Counted from the first letter of the stretch, positions 20,746 to 33,304 are shown. The stretch: 64,000 bases of DNA from Riptortus pedestris (GCA_019009955.1 CM032233.1:95582001-95646000), one strand, 5' to 3'. The notes: generated by a model from the letters alone, not told the origin. Program-made: numbers and translations.

Positions 20746-22055
20746 CCTTTTTTATTTTGTATTGTATGAAATACTTTAATCGTTCTCAGTAAAGATTAGA
20801 TGCAATAATATTATCCCTTTTCCAATGGACATGAGTCGGGTGCAAAAAGCTAACCCATAAAACACTTGTGTATAACACAGAAGATTCAGAGCAGGCAACA
20901 TTTTGGTATAGGAGTATGTGAGGAGGCAGAGGTAAATGTAATTAGGTGTATAAGTCGAGTTTGCATTTAGGATGAGGATGGTGGGTATGATAATCTAGGG
21001 AGCCATTGATAAAATACATTAATACAGATGGATTGGCTAGGCCTCCTAATCCACTAGCTGGTTACACGCCTCATTTCGGAATAAGCTATCATCGATAAGT
21101 AATTTGCTTTCAGTTTTATACAAAAACCAATATAAGGTAATAACATTGCATATAAATTAACTTAAAAACAAACTTCATGTAAATATAAAGCGCTAACTGA
21201 CCATACGATAAAAAATGAGACAAACAAAATTTTTTACACGGCTCAATTAAATTATAACTCAAGGAAACTGTGAAAACCATATAAATTAAATTATGAACCA
21301 ACAATCTCATGGTAGCAAAAGAACATGAAAGGAATTTTTTCTTTGTTTTGCCGATGAAGCTATGTATATGTAATACATCTGGAAGATTTACCTTATCTTA
21401 TAATAGGTATCATCTTTTAAATTTTTTCCATGTTATCCTAAAAAAGAATGCGTTTTAGTCTAATAACTTAGTTGTATATATGAAAATGTGGTTGCATATT
21501 CCATAACTCAATATTCAAACTACGAATAACTTAAATGTGTTTAGAAATATTGCTTTCATCAAATATACAGAAATATGATGGTAGTACATGGTCTATTTAT
21601 AGTTCCAAATAATTATTAAAATGACATTTTTTTTCCTATTTTCATTTTTTGATCAAAATCGAAGGGAAAATTCTGTCATTTGTTAGGCAAGATCAGCTAT
21701 TGACATACACTTTATTCGATTTTTCAAAAAAATGTCTTTAATATCTACCGATCCTATTAGATGAAGATACCCACGACCTACAATGTCGTCTACGTCTATT
21801 TAAACGAAAAAGGTTTCAGCACGGTTGCCAATCTTCTAACAAAAAGAGAGAAAAAAAAGGAACAAACTGGGCATCATTAACCGAGGAGAATTAAGATTAA
21901 ACCCACTAAATGACATATATTGAAAATGTATTATCAAAGCACCTGGTTTATCCATCCCACTAATAAGCGTTTAATTCTACTTACTGTTGTTGTTTTTGAG
22001 TAGGGGTGAAAACAAAAAAAAACAAATATGCCAGTTAATAGACAACATAGTGAAA
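20746..22055. other. Unassigned AT-rich sequence
   Basis: No gene. 21000-21030 repeats the 31-bp stretch at 14810. 21600-21700 has weak family B-like phrases ('TTTTTTGATCAAAATCGAAG'). Confidence 0.5.
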
Positions 22056-22525
22056 AGTCCATCACGCAGGGGCTGCGTTAACTAAGCAGATATTTGCACT
22101 TGCGTCACATATTTGCATTTATCTCATGACGTAAAAGTTCATTGAGAACAATATTTGTTATTTAGGCATCAAATAAAGAGCTTCATAATATAACAGCTCA
22201 TTGTTGATAAGACGTGAGTAGGAGTGGCGGTTTACTCGAGACCGAAAACTAAAAACACAGATATCTCGGTTAATATTAAAGATAATGAAAAAAGGTATAT
22301 AACAACATTTATAGAACATTACATTTGCAATATGATTGATCTTATACAATATTTCTATCTGACGCATAATAACGGAGATATTAATAATTTTCGAAATTAC
22401 TCCCCTCTAAACCCCCCTCCCCCGATGTCAGAAGTTAACGAACTTGATCTTTCTTTTTACATAAAACGACTGAATATTGAGTTTGGTAACGATCAAACAA
22501 AAATTGCGACTATACAAACAGGCAA

Positions 22526-22600
<75 letters not shown>

Positions 22601-22722
22601 ATTTTGAACTAACCCCATTTTCGTCATCTACTAGGTACCATCAATGGACATATGAAGAAATGTTTCTTTTCGAAAATCGCATCATGAGTACTACCTCAAT
22701 AGCTGATTTCCCTTAAATTTAA
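22056..22722 (+). mobile_element. Family A element with (CA)n core (A5)
   Basis: Hairpin end ATCACGCAGGGGCTGCGT, AAGCAGAT, hairpin module (22240-22400), C-rich block, and a core that is (CA)n at 22529-22601 instead of (TA)n. Then the right block, ending CTCAATAGCTGATTTCCCTT at 22698-22717; the final half-palindrome is lost. Confidence 0.8.
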
Positions 22723-22737
22723 GTGTAAGTAATAAAG

Positions 22738-23295
22738 AAAAAAAAGTCCGTCACGCAGGGGCTGCGTAAACTAAGCAGATTTCCCACGTGAAGTTTTACA
22801 ATAGAGAAATCTGCCTAATAACAACTGTAGTAGTAAGTAACCTCTAAACCTAAAACATTATTTAGGGCGTAATAACCCAGTAGTTTCTCGCCCCAAAAAA
22901 CAGTTAACCTAACCTCTCTAAACCTATTCACGAGAGCCGACCATTTAAGGAAACGGCCGAACTAGCTTTTGGCGGGGTCACTCGTCCGTTAGCCGCCCAG
23001 ATTTAATAAAAATGCAAATATATAAGTCAATATTCAAGATAGAGAATAAATGTACATAACAATAATTATAGTAAATTTAATTTTCTATAAGATTGACTCT
23101 GTACAATTTTTCGATCCGACTTATAGTAACGGAGATATTTCGAATTTTCAAAAATCCTCCCCTCTAAACCCCCCTCCCTCAGGTCCGATTTCAGCCGTTA
23201 ACGAACTTGATCTTTCGTTTTACATAAAACGACTAAATATCGAGCTTGGTAACGATCAAACAAAAATTGCGACCGCTAGAGCGGTAACAGACAAA

Positions 23296-23367
<72 letters not shown>

Positions 23368-23575
23368 CAGTTTTGAACGGACTTCATTTTCGTCATTTTC
23401 TTCAAATGTCCATCGTTCTTACCTAGTAGATGGTAAGAACGATGGACATTTGAAGAAAAATTTCGAAAATTCCGTCAAGAGTAGGACCCCCATAGCTGAT
23501 TTGCCTTAAGGGAAATCTGCTAAAAGCGAGTTATGAATACAACCTCAATAGCTGATTTCCCTTAATTAAAATATT
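22738..23575 (+). mobile_element. Family A element with (TATC)n/(TA)n core (A6)
   Basis: Directly follows A5 in the same orientation. The left end GTCACGCAGGGGCTGCGTAA is intact. The region 22830-23000 is the variant shared with A3 and 59390 ('GGAAACGGCCGAACTAGCTT'). The core is (TATC)n then (TA)n at 23298-23360. The right block contains a local inverted duplication of 'GATGGACATTTGAAGA' around 23395-23460, then GGGAAATCTGCTAAAA at 23511-23526 and a second partial end at 23527-23567. Confidence 0.8.
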
Positions 23576-24655
<1,080 letters not shown>

Positions 24656-24871
24656 GGTTTGTAAGTGCCTGTGTGTGTGTATTAGATTTTTTTTACAATT
24701 TGAATTATAGAAATGAATTTGTATTTATATATTAATTTAATTTTTTGTCTATTTTATCATCTATATATTGATTAAATTGTATTTACTATTGTTGTTTTAC
24801 CGTCGAGTTCTGAGTTTTGTTTAATATTGTTCTGTTTGGGGATTTTTATTTATTAGTCTGTTGCGTTTTAG

Positions 24872-25525
24872 TAAATTTCCCTTAAGGGAATAAGCTATTA
24901 TCGTTGCAATCATGACGCGATTTTCGAAAAATGTTTTCAAAAATCCATCGATCCTACCTATAGATTACGAAAATGAGGACCGTTCAAAATTATGTATATA
25001 TATATATATATATCATTTTGAACGCTCATTTTCGTCATCTCCAAGGTAGAACCGATGGACATTTGGAAGAAATGTTTATCCAAACCACCTCTCCTCTTTA
25101 GTAGCTAATAGGAGGAATCCTACAAACAAATATATAATGTGCACCACGTTATTTGTCGCTCTGACAAGAACAAAACGAATTGTTTTCAGACAAATCATTC
25201 CATTTACAATAACAAACAAACCAAGCTCTTCACTTGAACAAAAAACAAATGAACAAAACAATACTCAGTACAAATAAATATGCCTTTCTTTTTCTGTTAA
25301 TTGTGTTCACAACAACAAACTCGCGCAACAGGACAAATGGTCAGCCGGCCAGAATGCCCTCCATTGTTTCAGCTCTCTGAACCTCGTGATCACGATCCAG
25401 AGCCAACCGAAATCACGCAAATCCGCCAAATCCTGGAGAAAATGCCCAGAAGATCTCGACGATCGTATCGGCAACTCAGTATTAGCGTCATGAGTACAGC
25501 CTCAATTGATGGTTTCCCTTAAGAT
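24872..25525. mobile_element. Two inverted family A right ends around a (TA)n core (A7)
   Basis: 24872-24990 is a right end in minus orientation, then (TA)n at 24992-25013, then a right block in plus orientation (25014-25075). That block breaks off at GAAGAAATG and resumes at GCGTCATGAGTACAGCCTCA (25485-25504). The 409 bp between (25076-25484) is an insertion, described separately. The head-to-head arrangement is unlike other copies. Confidence 0.65.
25076..25484 (+). other. Unexplained insertion inside a family A end; possible captured fragment
   Basis: Its 3' half (25310-25480) is markedly more GC-rich than the surroundings. It is preceded by a pyrimidine-rich stretch ending near GCAACAG at 25324-25330, which resembles a 3' splice site. 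A 73-codon frame starts at 25301, with a charged Pro/Arg-rich translation I do not recognise. Since rolling-circle elements capture gene pieces, an exon fragment is conceivable. An ordinary unrelated insertion is equally possible. Confidence 0.3.
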
Positions 25526-25559
25526 GCCAAACGCCTCAACTCACATTGGTCATCAAAAA

Positions 25560-26100
25560 GTCCATATATTTCACACAATAAAGGTCTCTTGAAAAAAGTA
25601 TTGGCTATTTTAGCTTAGAATAAAGTGCTACATGATATAATAGTTTATTGTTAATCCAAATAACTCGATGTACATAGTAGGCCTGTTTTCCTCTACAATG
25701 CGTTTTATTTTTGGTTGAGTGCACTTTTAGAGCAACAGCTCCATCTTCAGGTCCTATTGACATAAACAAAAACCTATGGAAACCATGTAAACACTATTTA
25801 AATTAACAATCTTAACCTAAAAAAGAAAAAGAAACAAAACATCATTAAAATACAAGGTGACGGTCACCGAATATTACAGAAGAATGGAGGAAGTCAATAT
25901 TTAAAAAAAAATAATTAACCGCATTTAAACAACTATAACAAATTTTAACTTCTTAAAATAACTAACAAATTAACCTAACAAGAGAATTTTTGGAAAACAC
26001 AAACTGATTACATCAACACTAAAACAAACAATTATATCTATGACTAAATTTTTAAAAACAGGCTAAAAACGTTTACCAGAAAGTGGTCCTGGAAGCAACA
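25560..26100 (-). mobile_element. Composite of family A-type flank and element C (copy 1)
   Basis: Element C begins at 25678 with GTAGGCCTGTTTTCCTCTAC and runs to about 26095, lacking its right terminal repeat. Minus strand 25753-25718 holds CUGAAGA-U-GGAGC…GCUCU-AAAA-GUGCAC-UC, a hammerhead-like core with mutated GAAA. The A-type flank 25560-25677 ('GGTCTCTTGAAAAAAGTATT', 'GTGCTACATGATATAATAG') is shared with the other C copy at 36960-37067. Confidence 0.65.
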
Positions 26101-26102
26101 AC

Positions 26103-27426
26103 AAAAAGTCCGTCACGGAGGGGATCGTAAACTAAGCTAATTTCCCGCATGAAGTTTAACAATAGATAAATCTTCATACCGGTAACACAACACCACCGAG
26201 AATATTAACTGAATAAATACAAACGATAATAAGAAACCTCCCGACGGAAAGCATCTGAAATGTACACAAAGAGGTCTGCCGACTTCTTACCGGAATGAAA
26301 AACAATTACTGTAATATATCTGAAAATAACGTATAAATTTGACTGAAAACTATTTACTATATCTAGTACTGTAATTTATTTCGAATCAGAATAATTTTTA
26401 TTAATTTTTTTTTATCTCAATCAATCAAATTTAAGTAGTCCAATAACATAAGAAGTGGGGGGAGGGGGGGGGGTCCCCAGAACATACTTACATGTATATC
26501 GTATAATAAATCTCTCTTGAAAATAATATTTGGTATTTAAGCTCCTAATGATGTGGTTTCTTACATAACCGAGTATTTTTTATGTTACATGAGTAGACGT
26601 GGGGTTTGCTGAAGGCTGAAAACTGAAAAATGCAAATATCATGGTTAATATTCAAGATATGGAATAAATGTGTATAACACTAACTATAGTACATTTAAGC
26701 TACTATACGATTAATTCTATAAATTTTTTCAACCCGCCGTTTTATAACGGAGATATTTTGAATTTTCAAAATTCTTTCCCCAAACCCCCCCCTCACCCTG
26801 GTCCGATTTCAGACGTTAACGAACTTGATCTTTCTTTTTATATAAAACGACTAAATATCGAGTTTGGTAACGATTAAACAAAAATTGCGACCGCTACAGC
26901 GGTAACAGTATATATATATATATATATATATATACCAAGGTACCCGGCTTCGCTCGGGAAATCATTTGAGACGGAAAGATTTTATTTTGTTTTTGGCAAT
27001 GCTTCTATGTACAACTGCTCTTCCCGTCTAGGCGCACTTTTCCCCGTAAGGGTCCCTTGGGCGACTTATGGAAAACAAATTTTAGATTTGAAGAATAAAT
27101 GAAAATAAGTCTCTAATCATTCCATCTCCACTGTTTGACACACCGTGAATTATTCAAATCATAATCATGGATAGCATTTATTATAACTAAATATCATCTA
27201 TAATGTACGTATTTTGTATATACAATCTAGCTAATATACCCAGCAATGCCCGGGAAATCATCGTTGACTGACTAATAATTGTATTTTTATAGAAAATCGT
27301 TGAAAAACCAATTGGAATCGGAATATCACAAGTTTTCCTTTCAGGCCTCCCTCATAAGCATCGATGGACATTTGAAGACAAATTTCGCGTCATGAATACG
27401 ACCTCAATAGCTGATCTGCTAAAAGC
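26103..27426 (+). mobile_element. Family A element split by Helitron sequence (A8)
   Basis: 26103-26932 is a left end plus body plus short (TA)n core. 27358-27426 is its right block, ending CTCAATAGCTGATCTGCTAAAAG with the internal half-palindrome deleted. The break is in the microsatellite. The G run (26456-26472) and C-rich block (26780) are in the usual places. Confidence 0.8.
26933..27357 (-). mobile_element. Helitron-derived insertion (two 3' ends)
   Basis: On the minus strand one 3' end lies at 26933-26960 (CCCGAGCGAAGCCGGG, TACCTTGG; the CTRR is degraded). A second lies at 27232-27260 (CCCGGGCATTGCTGGG … TTAGCTAG). Both resemble the Helitron end at 19059. It sits in the (TA)n core of A8. 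Probably two short, nested or tandem non-autonomous copies. Confidence 0.65.
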
Positions 27427-27874
27427 TCCAATTGCACAGTTAGTGCAATAAATTCTTGAGTGCTATTAACTCATTTCTGCGGAAGGAGCTATGGGGGTAG
27501 TATGAGGCACACATTGTCGGATAAGCAGTTAGCTGATGGTGTGGGAGGATGGTTTAAGAAAGGCTAGTGGGTGAGTGGAGGAGACAGCCCTCTCTTGAGG
27601 AGATGGTCCGATCCTAGGGAGGGTGGGGATTCTTTTATTGGGAGAGCAAGGAGACCAACAGATGGTTATTAGATACAGACTCGAGTGGCCGCCGAATAGA
27701 TAAATCTATCACATCCACTAAAATATATCATAGTTAGTCATAGGCAGTCCCTTCTCTCCTTCCCTCCCTCATCGGCTCTTACTTATACCTAATTCCTAAT
27801 TCACTCCATTGTATACGATATTATTGGAAAAAATTCAATTCGGGCAGCATATAGACTTTCTTCTGCTACTAGTA
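27427..27874. other. Unassigned sequence
   Basis: No gene or repeat recognised. Confidence 0.5.
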
Positions 27875-27947
27875 AATTAAACATTAGCAAAGGTACCATT
27901 TTCAGCAATTCATTTCATATTAATCATACACCAACTATGCTCATCCC
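27875..27947 (+). mobile_element. LINE 3'-UTR fragment (RNase H-type family)
   Basis: 'ATTAGCAAAGGTACCATTTT' and 'CAACTATGCTCATC' match the 3' UTR at 31850-31912. It is cut off by the family A end at 27948. Confidence 0.65.
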
Positions 27948-28047
27948 TTAAGGGAAATCAGCTATTGAGATCGTACTCATGACGCGATTTTCGAAATTTT
28001 TCAACAAATGTTCATCGATTCCACCTAGACGAAAATTAGGTCCTTTC

Positions 28048-28109
<62 letters not shown>

Positions 28110-28580
28110 GTTAACGGTTAAAATCGGACAAGGGGTAGGGGGGTTTAGAGGGTGAGGTTTTTGAAAATTCGAAATATCTCCGTTACTATAAGTCGGATCG
28201 AAAAAGCGTATAGAACCAATCGATTTGCAAATTAAATGTACTATAAATATTATCATATACATTTATTTTTTCTTGAATATTAACCGAGATATTTGCATTT
28301 GTCAGTTTTCAGCAAACCCCCACTTCTACTCATGTTACATAAACAATACTATGTTATATAATAAACCACATTATTCTAAGCTGAAATACCGAATATTGTT
28401 TTCAAGAGAGCTTTATTATACGAGATACATGAAAATATGTTCTGGTGCCCACCCTGGGCTGACCATTTGACCCTGTTTTATGATCTTGGGCTGCTAAAAT
28501 TTGAATGATTGAGATAAAAAGTATACTCGTTCATTATAAATCTGCTTAGTTTACTCTGCCCCTGCTTATTTATGATTTTT
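27948..28580 (-). mobile_element. Family A element (A9)
   Basis: Minus orientation: CCCTTAAGGGAAATCAGCTA terminus at 27948, core (TA)n/(CA)n at 28057-28110, hairpin module 28150-28300. It reaches the opposite terminus at about 28537 (ATCTGCTTAGTTTACTCTGC) with the middle of the left half deleted. It directly abuts a LINE 3' UTR. Confidence 0.78.
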
Positions 28581-29344
28581 ACCGCACATACATACAAACA
28601 TCCCGCCGAATCAATCAAAATGTGTACAGAAGTGGTCAAAACGGAGAATTCCGTTGAAATTGAACATTTTCTTCATTACAATTTATCTTTGATTTCGAAT
28701 AAGTGTATAAATAAAAACGTTAGCTCATGGCCGTAGTAGATATCGTGACTCTAGGCCGGCTTCATCGAGACAGAGTTTATTTCTCCCTATTTACTATTGC
28801 TTTTATTGGATCATATTTTACTTCGTACAATCTCACTAATCAATATTTATTCAGGTATCCTAATTTTTTTTTATTTATGAACATATGAGAGTTAATTCCA
28901 TAAGTTAGTTTGCGATAAATTTAAACCGTTCGTTTAAATTGCTTATTTGCATATTTTAGCCAAACAAATATCAAACATAGCTGAGAACTTATTATTTATG
29001 AAAACATAAGTGCTTCTTTGAATTGTTATTTATAGGATAGTAAATTAAATCAAATTAAACCTGTACTTATTTACTCTCCTAGTTGCTTCCGAGAATCGAG
29101 TTATAAATGATTCAGGGCTTTGCTTTTAATTCGTATATTTTCTTTTGTCTTCCCAATATAATTTCTGCAAAAATGCGATAGCTTATTATATAAATATGGC
29201 AAGATTATTTAATCTTATTTATGGCCTGATAAAAATTAGAAGAGGTAAAAGTTGTCCCTTGAAGTACTCCCCTGAAAATTCATACTTTGGTGAAAGGTAT
29301 CAATCACCATACATTGAATTCTAATATCATTAGATCAATCAATA
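28581..29344. other. Unassigned AT-rich sequence
   Basis: No gene is recognised. Confidence 0.5.
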
Positions 29345-29658
29345 TTTTTTATTTCCTTTCACCAAATTAACACACTGATACTTAATGACAAAGGCTGACA
29401 AAGACTTTCTCAAATTGTAAAATTCCATTGACGATAAGACATATACTAACAGAATGCCGAAAACGACAACATCAGGACTTTCCCTATGACCCTTTGAACT
29501 TTTGACGGAAAGCAGCATATACATTAACAACATATTCTCAAACCAACACAAAATCTAAATATACGACAAAATGTAACATACAAACTAAGTCTGTGGTGTA
29601 CAACAAGATTTTTATTAGATGCTTTTGTACACATTTGTATGTGTGTGTGTGTGTGTGT

Positions 29659-29713
<55 letters not shown>
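29345..29713 (+). mobile_element. LINE 3' fragment, RNase H-type family (copy 3, 5' portion)
   Basis: Collinear with 6240-6570: 'ACGATAAGACATATACTAAC', 'TTAACAACATATTCTCAA' and 'AGTCTGTGGTGTACAACAAG'. It ends in (TG)n/(TA)n at 29639-29713, where the mariner-type element inserted. The LINE resumes at 31807. Confidence 0.8.
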
Positions 29714-29716
<3 letters not shown>

Positions 29717-31738
29717 GGTGTCCCCAAGCCAAACATCAGGGATCGATAGAGGATCGAAAAACTAAGAAAAAAAGTCCTCTGGCATATGCCTCGTTTTCGC
29801 TTCGTTTTTGAGAAAATCGCAAAAAACTGAAAATAGTTGTGCAAAAAGTGTATTTTTTTTAATAATGTATTTAAATTACAAAAAACTATTGGCTTTTTGA
29901 GTAAGCTTAATTTTTTAATTTACGAGGAGTGAATTTAGAAAACATGAATATTCTCACGCTTTCCTTATCAATAAAACGTCTAGGTTGTGTGTTTAAACTT
30001 AAAAAGAAAGGATTTAAATGTTTACTATCATTTTAATCCTTTTTGGGGGGGAATCCAGCCTCGCATTCTCACATATAGTGGTGTTGCTAGTACTGTTCAG
30101 TGAAGTCAACAAATATGGCTAGATTTACCAACGCTGAATACGCGGACATAGTCTACGTCTACGGATTCTGCGATGGCAATGCACGTCAGGCAGTTCGGGA
30201 ATATCGCAGACGGTTTCCTGACCGAGAAACCCCACACAGAGGTGTTTTTACCAGCACTTTCAGAAGGCTTCGAGAGACTGGGTCCTTCTCGTGTAATCGT
30301 CGTGGAAGCCGTATGCAGGCTCCGATGGAAGCCGACCTGAGGCGGAGGGAGAGGATACTGAGGCACTTCAATACCAACCCTAGGACAAGCGTCCGGAGAG
30401 CTGCTTTCAGTTCTAAGCATACCAAAGACAACCATTTGGCGCACATTAAGGGCTGGACCGCAGGCACATGCTTACCATGTACAAAAGGTACAAAATTTAA
30501 TACCCGCTGATTATCCCCGCCGATTAAATTTTTGTAATTGGTACAAAGAACAATTGCAAAACGATGTAAACTTAATTTCGAAAGTAATCTGGACGGACGA
30601 CGCGACTTTTACACGTACGGGCATATTCAATCAAAGAAACTACCACCTTTGGGCACATGAAAATCCCCGCGCTGTTAGAGAATTTCACTACCAGCATGAG
30701 TTTTCTGTAAACGTGTGGGTCGGTCTTTGTTATAATCGCATAATAGGTCCCGTATTTTTACCTGCTCGACTTCACGCTGAAAGTTATCATCCTTTCCTGG
30801 AGAATGACTTACGGGCACTTTTGGAAGATATCCCTTTGGAAACAAGGCTTGAGAGCTGGTTTCAACTCGATGGTTGCCCTGCACATTACGGAAGGGCCGT
30901 ACGAGACTGGTTGGACATCAACTACCCAGGTCACTGGATAGGATGAGGTGGGCCGGTGCCTTGGCCTCCCCGGTCTCCGGACCTCACGCCACTAGATTTC
31001 TTCGTGTGGGGATACGTGAAAGAAAATGTCTACCGAGAGCCCGTCCGCACAAGGGATGACCTCATCGAGCGCATCAGAATGGTTTGCAACCAGCTCACCG
31101 CAGAACAATGTTTTGATGCAGTGCGATCTGTGAGTACGCGATGTGATGCGTGTATTGCAGCGAGAGGCCAGGCACTTCGAACAACATTTACGTTGACGCT
31201 TTAGAAATTAACGATGTAATTTTAGAGAAGGTAAAACCTTCAAAATTTTCAGGTTTTTTTTCTCACTAAGGTAGACCCATATAAAAACTGAAACATTTAT
31301 GTTTTCCAAGTAAGAATATTTAATTATTTTATTAATTTTCTAAATTTTTAATCTTTTTTTATGTTTTAATCTTCAGTTATTGTTCATAATGTTATCTACT
31401 TTAAATAGGTAATTTTTTTTTATACTATGAATATTTGAATAAAAAAGTATTTATTATTTTTTCTTAATAAAAAATAATTTTTTTTTTCAATGACCTTTCT
31501 GTTAGTATAAGATTAGAATACAATAATTGTATTGGAATAACATTTATTGCTAAAATTCATTCAAGAAATAAAATCCGCTCTTCCATTGGCCTTAACTAGT
31601 TTCTGCACAACTATTTTTAGTTTTTTGTGATTTTCTTGAAAACGAAGCGAAAACGAGGCATATGCCAGAGGACTTTTTGTTTTAGTTTTTCGATCCTCAA
31701 TCGATCCCTAAAGTTTGGCCGTTTGGTTTGGGGACATC

Positions 31739-31741
<3 letters not shown>
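29714..31741 (+). mobile_element. Mariner-type DNA transposon, nearly full length
   Basis: 2,028 bp flanked by TA on both sides within a (TA)n tract. Long terminal inverted repeats (29714-29850 and 31600-31741) begin CAGGGTGTCCCCAAGCC and, reversed, CAGGATGTCCCCAAACC, and share 'GGCATATGCCTCGTTTTCGC'. The right arm has a 10-12 bp insertion. One transposase gene lies between. The inserted LINE copy reads through once the element is removed (compare 6500-6620), giving an empty-site control. Confidence 0.93.
30115..31204 (+). pseudogene. Mariner-type transposase with one frameshift and one stop
   Basis: Start ATG 30115, end TAG after codon ending 31201. The N-terminal 110 residues are an insect-type helix-turn-helix region (Phe-Thr-Asn-Ala-Glu-Tyr … Arg-Glu-Tyr-Arg-Arg-Arg-Phe-Pro). 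A single frameshift falls near 30440-30470. The DDE/D domain follows: Trp-Thr-Asp-Asp-Ala-Thr-Phe (first Asp, near 30597), Gln-Leu-Asp-Gly-Cys-Pro-Ala-His (second, near 30870), and Pro-Asp-Leu-Thr-Pro-Leu-Asp-Phe-Phe (third, near 30990). A TGA interrupts Trp-Ile-Gly at 30944-30946, probably a CGA-to-TGA change. About 41 residues separate the last two Asp, suggesting a DD41D-like group. All three catalytic residues are present. Confidence 0.9.
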
Positions 31742-31806
<65 letters not shown>

Positions 31807-31819
<13 letters not shown>

Positions 31820-32035
31820 AGCTGTTCTGAAGGAGGAAATTACAATCATTAGCAAAAGTACCATTTTCAGCCATTCATTTCGTATTAATCATTCACCAAA
31901 TATGTTCATCACCATTTTTTTTTACTATTGTTATTGTTACTTGTAGTTATTCTTATTTATTTTACTTTTGTTATTTCACTTTGTACAATTTTTGACTTTT
32001 AAATAAATAAATCAAAAAAATCTATTTTTTTTTTT
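31807..32035 (+). mobile_element. LINE 3' UTR, continuation of copy 3
   Basis: 'CTGAAGGAGGAAATTAC', 'TTAGCAAAAGTACCATTTTC' and 'TTTGTACAATTTTTGACTTT' then AAATAAATAAAT match 6585-6925. A T-rich run of about 20 follows at 32023-32045. Confidence 0.8.
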
Positions 32036-32481
32036 TTTTTTTTTTGTAAAATTTATTTAATATCCAATTTATGCAACTGCAAAAACACGGGAAGAACTAT
32101 CTTCATGTTTCGAACCTTTTACAGTCTAAAGAGAGAAAATGGACTTGCGATATTACTTTGTAAATCGCATCAAATATGTTAAAAGTACCCTCGAAGAATG
32201 AAACTTAGGACAAAAACATATTTCTACTCCCCCTATATACTATAGTTTTCCTCTTTTTATAAGCAAATTCATACTTATTTTTGCTAGTGCCAGAGCACGT
32301 CTATTAGGTTTAATGATTTATTGAATGTACTTGTTAACTCTTCGAACATTTCATATGTAATAACATGCAGTATAAGAGACTGCACATTTGCCTTAAATTA
32401 ATTTTCAGTTTTCTGTAAAATGACCTTTTTTTAAAAAATAAAAAAAAAATTATATGCATTAATTAAGATGTTTGGGAGTAG

Positions 32482-32522
<41 letters not shown>

Positions 32523-32884
32523 TACTTATGTATTATATTATATAGACGTGACCTGGCACGGGCAAAAAATAACGTATGAATTTGCTTATAATAAGAGGAA
32601 AAACAAGCCACACAATTACAGATCCATTACATTGAATAAAACTTTCAATTAACTTAAATCTCATGTTAGTTTTATTTATTAAGGAGTAGGAATATCTATG
32701 TTTCGTAAGTTTGATTCCTTGGAGGGTACTTTAATACATTTGGTGAGATTTGCAAAGTAATATCGCAAGTCCGCTTACTCCCTTTAGACCGTAAAAGGTT
32801 CAAAACCTTGTAGGTAACTCTTCCCGATGATTTTGAGTTGTAAAGGGGATATTAAATAAATTTTACAAAACAAACGAAATAGAC

Positions 32885-33039
32885 AGTTTGGATTTATTTA
32901 TTTATGGATATCACATTGGAGTTGACTTGCCATTTCAAAAGTCAAAAATAGTACATGAAGAAAGTAAAATTAATAAGTAACAAGACAACAACAAGTAACA
33001 ATAACAAAAGTAAAAAAAAATGGCGATGAGCATAGTTCG

Positions 33040-33045
<6 letters not shown>
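32885..33045 (-). mobile_element. LINE 3' UTR fragment, inverted
   Basis: Minus strand: 'TACTTTTGTTATTGTTACTT', 'TTTTTGACTTTTGAAATGGC' and 'GTGATATCCATAAATAAATA' match the 6840-6935 LINE end. Confidence 0.75.
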
Positions 33046-33104
<59 letters not shown>

Positions 33105-33108
<4 letters not shown>

Positions 33109-33304
33109 TGGAAATATAAACCTTTAACATGCTTAGCCGCCCCCGAGCTAGACTCAAGGGATTTGTGATCAGAGCATTTAAGTAGTGAGTATCAACATGA
33201 CGTACAACCCCCGTTATCCAAGGAGGACCTGTATTGAGCTGACGGACCCCACTGTATCCGTGGGCCTTCACGCTGTCAGCCTGCCTCTGGACGGGATCTT
33301 CGTT
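33105..33304. other. Unassigned GC-richer segment
   Basis: 200 bp with higher GC than the neighbours ('GCCGCCCCCGAGCTAGAC', 'GTCAGCCTGCCTCTGGAC'), between a (TA)n tract and a LINE 3' end. No coding pattern or RNA promoter is recognised. Confidence 0.4.

Larger units (their letters stand above)
31742..33104. repeat. Large imperfect inverted repeat (1.36 kb)
   Basis: The left arm 31742-32310 and right arm about 32540-33104 are inverted copies: outer (TA)n tracts, then LINE 3' ends in opposite orientation (31807-32035 plus; 32885-33045 minus), then an inner unit. The inner unit shares 'TTTATTTAATATCC', 'GGACTTGCGATATTACTTTG' and 'TATAAGCAAATTCATAC'. The spacer 32310-32540 holds a (TA)n run (32484-32516). 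Arm divergence is substantial, so it is old and not an assembly fold-back. Confidence 0.8.
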
